Assembly: GCA_963842505.1 (NCBI GenBank)
Contig: CAWJGZ010000004.1
Coordinates: forward strand, 682,001-746,000
Direction: 5' to 3'
DNA from: PALSA-129 sp963842505
GTDB taxonomy: Bacteria > Acidobacteriota > Terriglobia > Bryobacterales > Bryobacteraceae
DNA: 64,000 nucleotides
A model generated the notes under the pieces. It saw nothing but the letters and a program-made list of their open reading frames with translations, did no database searches and was not told the origin of the DNA. Every line of letters starts with the position of its first letter. The first letter of the stretch is position 1. Below, piece after piece: positions 40,237 through 48,247 of this stretch. The translations under genes were made by a program, and so were the position numbers.

Positions 40237-41226
40237 ATGGGCCGCTGGTTGCTCATACCGGCACTGTTGCCGCTGGCTCTCTCCGCGCAGTACACGCTCT
40301 ACACCTGCGGGGCGAGTTCCAAGGACTACGTGGTTGGCGCCAAACTGCCGGCCAGCGGCATCTTCGTCAAATCCGCCGGCGGTGAATGGCGGCACGCCGG
40401 TTTCAATCATCCCTCCGTCACCGCATTCGATTACGATCCGCGCGAACCCGGGGTGGTTTACGCGGCTGCCGGCAATGGCCTGCTGCGCATTATCGACGGC
40501 GGCGAGCGCTGGAAAATCCTCACCGGCAGCGACGTTACGGAACTGCTGGATGTGGCCGTGGACCGCAACGCTCCCGGCACAATCTATTTCGGCCACACTC
40601 ACGGCATTCAAGTCAGCCAGGATGGCGGCGCCACGTGGCACGACGCCGCTTCCGGGCTGCGGCGCAAATACACGGCGGCTCTGCGGGTGGATTCACGCCA
40701 CGCCGGATTTCTGCTCGCCGGCACCGAGGAGGGCATCTTCCGCAGTGAAGACGGCGGAAAATCCTGGCGCCTGGCGGGCGCCGCCGGCTTCCAGGTTCTG
40801 CACATCGAACAATCGCCCCACGATGCCTGCTACTGGCTGGCCTCCACCGAAGGCGGCGGCCTGTTTCACTCCACCGATTGCGGCGTCAGCTTCGAGAGCA
40901 ACGGCAACCTGGGGGTGGGCCGCAATCTGTACGACATCGCCTTCGATCCGCAATCCCCAAATCGCATCGCCGTGGCAGGCTGGGGAGTCGGCGTGGCAAT
41001 CACCGAGGACCGCGGCAAGACCTGGCAACTCCGCAACGCCGGACTTCCGGCAACCGACATCTGGAGTGTGGCCTTCGATCCCGCCCAGCCTGGCCGCATC
41101 TACACCGGCGTGCACGAAGACGCTGTTTATGTCTCGACGGACAACGGCCGCACCTGGTCGAAAGACGGCCTGGCGGGCAGCTCCATCTTCAGGATGAAAT
41201 TCATCCCGAAGGCGCCGCGCCAATGA
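40237..41226 (+). CDS. Exported BNR/Asp-box beta-propeller protein
   Basis: 329 residues, with a signal peptide (LLIPALLPLALSAQ). Propeller blades are marked by Asp-boxes SQDGGATW, SEDGGKSW, STDCGVSF, TEDRGKTW and STDNGRTW, each followed by a VxxDPxxPxxIYxG strand pair (AFDPAQPGRIYTG is one). This is the short YCF48/sortilin-like form, unrelated in length to the VPS10 protein at the left edge. No sialidase arginine triad could be seen, so enzymatic activity is doubtful. Its last codon overlaps the start of the next gene by 4 bp (ATGA). Confidence 0.8.
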   Translation: MGRWLLIPALLPLALSAQYTLYTCGASSKDYVVGAKLPASGIFVKSAGGEWRHAGFNHPSVTAFDYDPREPGVVYAAAGNGLLRIIDGGERWKILTGSDVTELLDVAVDRNAPGTIYFGHTHGIQVSQDGGATWHDAASGLRRKYTAALRVDSRHAGFLLAGTEEGIFRSEDGGKSWRLAGAAGFQVLHIEQSPHDACYWLASTEGGGLFHSTDCGVSFESNGNLGVGRNLYDIAFDPQSPNRIAVAGWGVGVAITEDRGKTWQLRNAGLPATDIWSVAFDPAQPGRIYTGVHEDAVYVSTDNGRTWSKDGLAGSSIFRMKFIPKAPRQ

Positions 41227-42984
41227 CGCGTCTCACCTGGCTGTGCCTGTTGCTGCCGCTGGCGCTCGACGCGCAGGCTCCGCCCTTCGAGCAGCGCGTC
41301 CGATCCGTGGTGGAGGCCTACGCGCACCCCGCCGGTTCCGGCCCACTGGGCTATGCCAACATCGCGGCCAAGCTGTGGCTGCGCGAAGACCCGGCCTTGT
41401 GCTCGCGCCGCCTGGAAGAACTGCTCGCCGTGCCCACCGGCGACATGTTTTGGATGTATCCCGTCACCGCCATCGCCTATCTGGACCGCGGCCAGCTCAC
41501 CGATTCCGCGCGCCGCGCGCTGCGCGATTCGTTCCGCACTTACATGCCATACCGCGGCGACACCGAGAATCACTGGGTGATGTATTACACTTCGCTCTAC
41601 CTGATGGCGCAGCTTTGGCCCGATCAGGATGGCGATCGATGGTACACCGGCAAATCCTCCGCCGAGAACATGCGCGAGGCCGCCGGCTGGCTGGAATCCT
41701 GGGTGCATCTCACCACCACGCGCGGGCAGGGCGAGTACGACAGCCCCAACTATATGGGCCTGTACTTCCTGTCGATGTCTTATCTTTCCGCCTGGGCGCG
41801 CGATCCCTCCATGAAGCAACGCGCCACCATGATGCTGGACTATCTCACGGCCGATTACGCCGCCGAGGAAGTGGACGGCGTCTACGTTGGCGCGCATTCC
41901 CGCGTCTACGATCGCGAAGTGCTCGAAAAGTGGAACGTGGCCTCGAGCGATTTTGGATGGGTGCTCTTCGGTTCTCGGCCATCCGCTCTCACCGCCCTCC
42001 AATCCGATCCTCTTTTACGCGGTGGCGAGCGCCTACCAGCCGCCGGAAATCCTGCGGCGTATCGCCACCGACCGTTCGCAGCCTTACACGGAGTACGAAC
42101 GCAAGCGCACTCGCAACCGCTGGCGGTTTTTCGACGAGTTGCACGGCCCGGTGTATAAGACCACTTACGTGCGCCGCGAATATGCCGTCAGTTCCGATCA
42201 GGGTGGCACCCTGCAGCCTATTCAGGAGCACTCCTGGGATGTCACCTGGTCCGTTCCGGATGCGCGCGGCGTAGAGAACACGCTGTTCACGCTCAACCCG
42301 CATTCGTCCTTGCATGAACTGGAAACCTACTTTACGTTTCCCGCCGATATTGGGATCTCCGGCGTGGTCAGTTCCAAGAAGAGCTACGATTCCCCCGACA
42401 AGTTTGTCGGCGGATCTCCCTACGAGAAAATTTTGCAGGACCAGGACACCATCGTGGCGCTGTACGAGATCGCGCCGGGCGCCCGTTTCCCGCACATCAA
42501 CGGCTTCTTTTCGAAGGACTTGGCGGAAGTGATCGAAGATCCCTCCGGCTGGATTTTCGCTCGCGGCGGCGACGCCCTGATTGCCTGCCGCCCTCTACAG
42601 CCATACACTTGGAAGCCCATCGACGGCGGTGGCCGCCGCCTTTTCAGCCCCTACCTGAAAAACGGAATGGTGGTGCAGGTGGCCGCCCGCGGCGAGTTCG
42701 CCGGCATGCCAGCGTTCCGCCGCGCCATCCTGGCGCTGCCATTCGAATTCTCGCTTGACCCCACGCCGTCTGTTCGCTTCCACTCCTTGCGCGGCCGAAC
42801 CCTGGAGTTCACCTATGGCGAGGTTCCGCGCGTGAATGGCGTTCCGCTCGACTACCCTAGCTGGCCGCTATTCGGCAGCCCATTCCTGGAAGCCCCGGTG
42901 GACTCCGAGATGCTCATTCTGAAGTACGGCGCAATGCGCCGCACGCTGGACTTCCGGCGGCTCACCGTCACTGACACATGGTAG
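41223..42984 (+). pseudogene. Exported protein (probable alpha-toroid), one-base frameshift
   Basis: Two frames join into one ~586-residue protein. The first (ATG 41223, signal peptide TWLCLLLPLALDAQA) reads PVTAIAYLDRGQ, ENHWVMYYTSLYLMAQLWPD and SPNYMGLYFLSMSYLSAWA. After GGTTCTC (41970-41976) the frame slips. Removing one T gives LGHPLSPPSNPILFYAVASA and continues to TAG at 42984. The N-terminal half looks helical (alpha/alpha-toroid style), the C-terminal half beta-rich (EHSWDVTWSVPDARGV, then FTFPADIGISGVV), an organisation known from polysaccharide lyases, but I do not recognise the family. It is translationally coupled to the propeller gene upstream. A sequencing error and a real inactivation are both possible. 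Confidence 0.7.
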
Positions 42985-43094
42985 AGCCGCCAAGCTGACA
43001 CTTTTATTACATTTCAGGCCTTTTGAAACCTGTTACAGTTGTAGTGGCCGTTCATCGGATCGTATCACCCTCCTTCGATCTGCCCTACAATTCA

Positions 43095-44741
43095 ATGCAT
43101 ACCATTCACCCTAAGGGTGTCCGGGCGCGCGTGCTTTTGTCGTCCGTGTTCGGCCCATACGCGCAGGACGATGAATTCGGCAGCCGCGCCATCAATCCGA
43201 TGGAGCTTTATCACAACCAGGTGACGCGAGTGCAGGGATCGTTCTCGGTGCGGCGGTTTCACCGCTCGTGGGGCATCCTCATGATTCAGGAGAATATTTC
43301 GGCGCCCTGCACGGTGCTGGACTTTCCCACGCGCGAAGTCTTCGCCCGCGAACTGGCGGCCAACCATTACGATATCGTGGGTGTTTCGTCGATCATCGTG
43401 AACGTCGGCAAGGCGCGCGAAATGTGCCGCATGGTCCGCGAACTCTCGCCACACTCCACCATCGTGGTGGGTGGGCACGTGGCGGCGATTCCCGGCATCG
43501 AGCACATCCTGGACGCGGAATACATCGTCAAAGGAGACGGCATTGAGTGGATGCGCCGGTACCTGGGCGAAGACACCGATGCTCCCATTCGCCATCCGGC
43601 CCTTTCTTCCGGCTTCGACCTCCGCGTGATGGGTGTGAAGATTCCCGATAAGGTGGACACTTCCGCCACCATCATCGCCTCCATGGGTTGTCCGATGGGA
43701 TGCAATTTCTGCACCACGTCGTCTTTCTTCGGAGGCAAGGGGAAAATGCTCAATCTCTACTCCACGGGCGAGGAACTGTTCCGGCTGATGGAGGAAGCGG
43801 AAGCTACCCGCAACGTGAAATCGTTCTTCATCATGGACGAGAACTTCCTGCTCCAGCGGCAGCGCGCCATGGACCTGCTTGCGTGCATGAAGGCCGCCGG
43901 CAAGAGCTGGGCGTTCAATATTTTTTCCTCGGCCAACGCCATCCGCAAGTACAGCTATGAGGAACTGGTGGATCTGGGCGTCGCTTCCATCTGGCTGGGA
44001 CTTGAATCGGCGCAGTCGGGCTACGCCAAACTGGAGGGCGCCGACACCCTGCAACTGACTCGCGAGTTGCGCGAGCACGGCATTGTTCTTCTAGGCTCGA
44101 CCATCCTGGGGCTGGAACACCACACGCCGGAAAATATCGGCGTTGAGATCGAGCACGCCGTCGCGCACCAGACCGACCTGCACCAGTTCATGTTGTACAC
44201 GCCGGTTCCGGGGACGCCGTTGTATCAGGAGATGGCCGAGCAGGGCAGGCTGCTGGATGATGTCGATCTGGCCGACATCCACGGGCAGGATCGCTTCAAT
44301 TTCCAGCACGCGGCCATTTCACGCGAGCAGTCCAAGCAGTTTCTGGAATCGGCCTTCCGCTGGGACTACGAGCGCAACGGCCCGAGTCTCTACCGGATTT
44401 GCCGCACCACCTTCCAGGGCTGGATGCGCTACAAAGACCATCCGGACCCGCGCGTGCGCGAGCGCTTTCATCGCGAAACCAGGACGCTGCGGCACGCTTA
44501 TACCGCGGTCCTCTGGGCCATGGAGCACCGCCTCACGAACGCAAACCGCTCGATGGCGCCGCAGATCCGGGCGCTGCGCAAAGAGATGGAGCACGAGTTC
44601 GGATTCGGCGCTGTAGCTACAAGCTGGGTCCTCGGCCCGGTGCTCTGGTGGACCAGCCTCCTGGAGGACTGGCGCCTGGCCCGGGGAGAGCGACACGAAC
44701 CGCCGACCATCATCGGGCGGCGGAACTGGGCGGAAGCATAG
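43095..44741 (+). CDS. Radical SAM enzyme with N-terminal cobalamin-binding-like domain
   Basis: 548 residues from ATG 43095 (MHTIHPKGVRARVLLSSV); TTG 43023 opens the same frame. Residues ~1-150 have the B12-binding-domain layout (YDIVGVSSIIVNVGKAREM, then HSTIVVGGHVAAIPG and AEYIVKGDG). Residues ~195-430 are the radical SAM barrel, with the cluster motif SMGCPMGCNFCTTSSF (CxxxCxxC), SFFIMDENFLLQRQRAMDLL and IWLGLESAQSGY. The order matches B12-dependent radical SAM methyltransferases and BchE/HpnR-type enzymes; the substrate is unknown. The C-terminal ~130 residues contain helices with aromatic stretches. It stands alone, converging on the GH130/GT4 operon 6 bp away. Confidence 0.85.
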   Translation: MHTIHPKGVRARVLLSSVFGPYAQDDEFGSRAINPMELYHNQVTRVQGSFSVRRFHRSWGILMIQENISAPCTVLDFPTREVFARELAANHYDIVGVSSIIVNVGKAREMCRMVRELSPHSTIVVGGHVAAIPGIEHILDAEYIVKGDGIEWMRRYLGEDTDAPIRHPALSSGFDLRVMGVKIPDKVDTSATIIASMGCPMGCNFCTTSSFFGGKGKMLNLYSTGEELFRLMEEAEATRNVKSFFIMDENFLLQRQRAMDLLACMKAAGKSWAFNIFSSANAIRKYSYEELVDLGVASIWLGLESAQSGYAKLEGADTLQLTRELREHGIVLLGSTILGLEHHTPENIGVEIEHAVAHQTDLHQFMLYTPVPGTPLYQEMAEQGRLLDDVDLADIHGQDRFNFQHAAISREQSKQFLESAFRWDYERNGPSLYRICRTTFQGWMRYKDHPDPRVRERFHRETRTLRHAYTAVLWAMEHRLTNANRSMAPQIRALRKEMEHEFGFGAVATSWVLGPVLWWTSLLEDWRLARGERHEPPTIIGRRNWAEA

Positions 44742-44747
44742 GCTGCT

Positions 44748-45683
44748 CTACCGCGCCGGCCGGCTATGGTTCAGGCACAAGTCCAACAGGTCTGAGACAT
44801 TCGCCTCTCCGACGCACATCACCGTGTCCGCGGCTCCCCAGTAGATCTTCACGGTTCCATCCGGTTCGGGAACCGCGCCGCACGTGAACACAACGTTGTG
44901 AACATAGCCAGTCATCTCCCAAGGATCTACCGGCTGCAAAATCCAGGAATCGCTCACACCGATGACTCTCGCCGGGTTCCGCAGATCATGGAGAGCAACG
45001 CCCAGACGATAAATGGCGCCGTCCATGGTCCGGAAGACGCCGTGGTAAATCGAAAGCCAGCCTCGTTCCGTTTTGAAAGGCGGCGCACCCGGACCGATCT
45101 TCATCTCGTCCCAGTGATATGGCTCCGGCTTGATGAGAAGCTCGGATCTTCCCCAGAAGCATAGATCCGGAGAATAGGAAATCCAGATGGACCACGGCGT
45201 GATCTCCGAGTGAGGGCGATCGAGGCGAGCGTAGAGTCCGTCGAACTTTTCCGGAAAGAGAACCACGTTCCGATGGTCGGCCTGGGTGATGAGCGAAACC
45301 TTTTCAACCTGCGTAAAGTCCTTGGTCTTAGCCAGCGCAATCCGCACGCCGCTCCGCGAGTACGCGCTGTAAGTAATGAAATAGTCGTCTCCCAGACGAG
45401 TTACTCGCGGATCCTCCACGCCGAATTCTTCATATACCGCGAATGGGCCGTCGCGCTCAGGGACCAGAAAAGGCTGCGGGTCGGCTTCGAACCGGAAACC
45501 GTCGTGGCTGCGGGCCAGACCGATAATCGACCGTCCGGTGCGAAGATGTGACCGGAATAGCATGATGTAAACGCCCGCGTGCTTCACCACAGCCGCATTG
45601 TGAACCGTCTCTACCGCGTACGGAATCTGGTCCTTCGTGAGGATCGGGTTGTGTGCGTATCGTCTGACAATATCCCGCCTCAT
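44748..45683 (-). CDS. Glycoside hydrolase family 130 (mannoside phosphorylase-like)
   Basis: 311 residues, the core five-bladed propeller of GH130. Signatures are HNPILTKDQIP (7-17), FGVEDPRVTRLGDDYFITYS (catalytic Asp in EDPR), DHRNVVLFPEKFDGLYARLD, IGPGAPPFKTERGWLSIYHG and YWGAADTVMCVGEA near the end. Most characterised members are phosphorylases acting on beta-mannosides, using phosphate to release mannose 1-phosphate; some are hydrolases. No signal peptide, so cytoplasmic, which suits phosphorolysis. It is last in a four- or five-gene operon and overlaps the GT4 gene by 4 bp. Confidence 0.9.
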   Translation of the reverse strand: MRRDIVRRYAHNPILTKDQIPYAVETVHNAAVVKHAGVYIMLFRSHLRTGRSIIGLARSHDGFRFEADPQPFLVPERDGPFAVYEEFGVEDPRVTRLGDDYFITYSAYSRSGVRIALAKTKDFTQVEKVSLITQADHRNVVLFPEKFDGLYARLDRPHSEITPWSIWISYSPDLCFWGRSELLIKPEPYHWDEMKIGPGAPPFKTERGWLSIYHGVFRTMDGAIYRLGVALHDLRNPARVIGVSDSWILQPVDPWEMTGYVHNVVFTCGAVPEPDGTVKIYWGAADTVMCVGEANVSDLLDLCLNHSRPAR

Positions 45684-46717
45684 GCCATTTTCCTCGCTTC
45701 CCTCTCAAGAACCACCGAGTACACCCGTTCGTATTGTTCCACCATGGTAGCCACGGAAAAGTGCTGCTCGACTCGCTGCCGGCAAGCGCTGCGTTCAATT
45801 TGCGGAATCCGTTCCAGGCACCGCGAAGCTTCCTGGACGTTGCCAACAAGAAAACCGGTCACACCGTCTCTGATCACCTCGCGGCAAGATCCCAGGTCCA
45901 TTGCGATCACGGGCACTCCGGCTGCGTTGGCTTCGGCCAGCACCAATCCGAACCGTTCCGGGATTGTGTTCAGATGCAGCAGCGCGTACGCGCGTGCGAA
46001 CAGCTCGTTTTTTCCGGCGACGTCGACAGGCCCGATGAACCGTATCTTGACGCCATCGAGATGGGGCTTAACCTGCTCCTCAAAATAGGCCTGATCCTGA
46101 AAAATGCCCGCGATGATAAGCCGCCGGCCGCTCCGAAGCGCCACTTCAATGGCCAGATGGACGCCCTTGTCGGGGTGAATCCGGCCGAGGAATATCAGGT
46201 CGTCGCCGCCCTTTTGCTGAAAGGGATACAGCGACAGGTCGATTCCGTTGTACACGGTTGCAACGTAGTTCAATCCCGGCATCCGGTCCGAGTTACTGAT
46301 TGAGACAAAGTAGCCATCGGCATACTTACGGTATACCGGCAAGATCTTAGGCGATGAAAAGCCGTGAATGGTAGTGAGCAGCGGTGTCTTTACCAGGCGG
46401 CTGTATGCCAAAGCCATGAAATCGTAGTGGCTGTGGATGAGGTCGAACTCCGCGGCGTGTTCGAAGACTTCCGGGATGTGAAGATACTCGGCCACTTTCG
46501 GGTCGATGGAGTGGTCTTCTTCATATCCGTGCTCCACAACGGCGTGCAAGCGGGCGGAAGTAATAGAGTCGGCGGTGGCAAACAGAGTCACGTCCCAGCC
46601 GCGGGCAACCAGCCCTTCGGCAATGTTGCCGGCTACGGTTTCCCAGGCGCCATACTGCCGCGGAGGCGTTCGCCACGCCACCGGCGCCAGGATAGCCACT
46701 CTTCTTCCAGTCTTCAT
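45680..46717 (-). CDS. Family 4 glycosyltransferase
   Basis: 345 residues from ATG 46717 (MKTGRRVAILAPVAWRTPP); the open frame reaches 46852 but the extra part is unsupported. N-terminal donor/acceptor Rossmann domain: YGAWETVAGNIAEGLVARGW, then FDLIHSHYDFMALAYSRL. C-terminal GT-B domain: DDLIFLGRIHPDKGVHLAIE and the nucleotide-sugar motif ERFGLVLAEANAAGVPVIAM (E-x7-E). GT4 retaining enzymes are often mannosyl- or glucosyltransferases using nucleotide sugars. It lies between two GH130 genes, overlapping one by 4 bp and 23 bp from the other, suggesting it makes the glycan that they cut. Confidence 0.9.
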   Translation of the reverse strand: MKTGRRVAILAPVAWRTPPRQYGAWETVAGNIAEGLVARGWDVTLFATADSITSARLHAVVEHGYEEDHSIDPKVAEYLHIPEVFEHAAEFDLIHSHYDFMALAYSRLVKTPLLTTIHGFSSPKILPVYRKYADGYFVSISNSDRMPGLNYVATVYNGIDLSLYPFQQKGGDDLIFLGRIHPDKGVHLAIEVALRSGRRLIIAGIFQDQAYFEEQVKPHLDGVKIRFIGPVDVAGKNELFARAYALLHLNTIPERFGLVLAEANAAGVPVIAMDLGSCREVIRDGVTGFLVGNVQEASRCLERIPQIERSACRQRVEQHFSVATMVEQYERVYSVVLEREARKMA

Positions 46718-46740
46718 GGTATAGGCTTGCGCCACCCTCT

Positions 46741-48207
46741 CTAACGCATGGCGCCCAGCACCTCGTCTAGCGCCACGGTCGCGAAGCTGGTGGCATGGTC
46801 GGCATAGGCATAGGGAATGATCAGTTGGCCGCGATGGACCAGAGCGCCGCAAGTATATATGACATTGGGCACATACCCTTGACGTTCGTCCTCCACGGGC
46901 TGGAGTAAGGGATCGCGTAGGCGCCCGATCACCTTGGTAGGATCGTCCTTATCGAGGAGAAACGCGCCGATGGCATACTGTCGCATGGGCCCTACGCCGT
47001 GGCTCAGGACCAGCCAGCCGGCGTCCGTCTCAATGGGCGATCCGCAGTTTCCGATCTGGACTATCTCCCATGGGAAAACCGGCGCCAGTATCAGCTTGGG
47101 CTCATACCAGAAGTGCACATTATCGGAAAAGACCACGTATAGGTTCTCATTGTCCTGCCGGGAGAGCATGGCATATAGGCCGTTGATCTTACGAGGGAAG
47201 ATAGCCATGCCCTTGTTCCGCGCAGCCGGACCGTTCAGAGTGATAAACCGAAAGCCAAGGAAGTCGGAGGTTTCCATCAGTCCCGGCATCACCGCCCTGC
47301 CGTCATAAGCGGTGAACGTGGCATAGTATACGAACGCGCCGTCATCATTCTGGAAGCGCACGAAGCGGGCGTCTTCTACGCCGTTTCGCTGCGAAGGAGA
47401 CAAGGGGAAGATAATGCGCTCGGAGAGTTCCTGTTCGGGCCTGAACTGGACTTCGTAGTTCGACTCTGCCAGTGCCCGCATGGCCCTGGCTGCATCCCGG
47501 CGGTCCTCTTCCCCGCCCGGCTCACAGAGCTGTTTCAATTCCGCGCTTACCTGGCGGCGAAGCTCTTTCAGGTTGAACGACTGCTCAAGCCTTTCAATGG
47601 TACGACGCGTGAATTCACTGTTCAGTCTGAGTTCGAAGAGCTTCCGCTCAAAAAGCACCCGGTCGTAGAGCGGGTTGGGAATTTTGCGCGGCTCGCTGAG
47701 AAAGCCGGATGCCGCGAGGACCTCGATCCGGCCATCGGGGTGGATCATCCCCGTGCGAAAAGTGACCGAGGAGACGTGTCCTTCACCGGTGGCTCGCAGG
47801 CTGAGGACGAACCGCAGCCCATTGAGTGGCACTCCTGATTGGTCCGGGTGCGGCACGATCGACGGATTGAATAACGCGGCCGATTCGAGTGAGAACTCAG
47901 AGGCGAAGTAGGAGCCGATCAGCAGCTTTCTCGGCTCGGACAGCTTGCCGTTTAATGACAACAGTTTCTGGACCTGTTCGAATCGTTCGAGAAAGAAGTC
48001 GGCGATCTTCGGATGGCGCGTCGAAAATTCAGTCAACACTTGCTTCAGCAGAGTGAGAACCCGGCTTTCGGGCAGCGCAAGAATGCGCGCGACAATCCTC
48101 TCGATGCGCCGTGTGTCGCCGGGGTTAAACGGGCGCAAAAGAACGCGGGACTGGTCTGGACGCAAGTCTATGGTGGTCCGTGTCATGTGAATCGATTCTA
48201 GGCGCAT
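46741..48207 (-). CDS. Large GH130-family protein with N-terminal extension
   Basis: 488 residues from ATG 48207 (MRLESIHMTRTT); ATG 48186 is an alternative. The GH130 propeller occupies ~170-480: NGVEDARFVRFQNDDGAFVYY (catalytic Asp), KINGLYAMLSRQDNENLYVV, IGNCGSPIETDAGWLVLSHG and the late IPYAYADHATSFATVAL. The preceding ~170 residues are a helical extension typical of the longer GH130 subgroup that acts on oligomannans. Compared with the smaller GH130 of this operon, the C-terminal YWGAADT is replaced by YAYADHA, so the two are likely to differ in chain-length preference (inference). No signal peptide. It starts 40 bp after the upstream GT4 stop. Confidence 0.85.
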   Translation of the reverse strand: MRLESIHMTRTTIDLRPDQSRVLLRPFNPGDTRRIERIVARILALPESRVLTLLKQVLTEFSTRHPKIADFFLERFEQVQKLLSLNGKLSEPRKLLIGSYFASEFSLESAALFNPSIVPHPDQSGVPLNGLRFVLSLRATGEGHVSSVTFRTGMIHPDGRIEVLAASGFLSEPRKIPNPLYDRVLFERKLFELRLNSEFTRRTIERLEQSFNLKELRRQVSAELKQLCEPGGEEDRRDAARAMRALAESNYEVQFRPEQELSERIIFPLSPSQRNGVEDARFVRFQNDDGAFVYYATFTAYDGRAVMPGLMETSDFLGFRFITLNGPAARNKGMAIFPRKINGLYAMLSRQDNENLYVVFSDNVHFWYEPKLILAPVFPWEIVQIGNCGSPIETDAGWLVLSHGVGPMRQYAIGAFLLDKDDPTKVIGRLRDPLLQPVEDERQGYVPNVIYTCGALVHRGQLIIPYAYADHATSFATVALDEVLGAMR

Positions 48208-48247
48208 GCAATTTGTTCGTCTAAGAGAAACACAGTGCAGACCAACA

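Noticed and set aside
40878..42158. A 426-codon frame spanning the end of the propeller gene and the start of the next gene
   Set aside because: The first 115 codons are a shadow of the propeller gene; the real start is ATG 41223 with a signal peptide.
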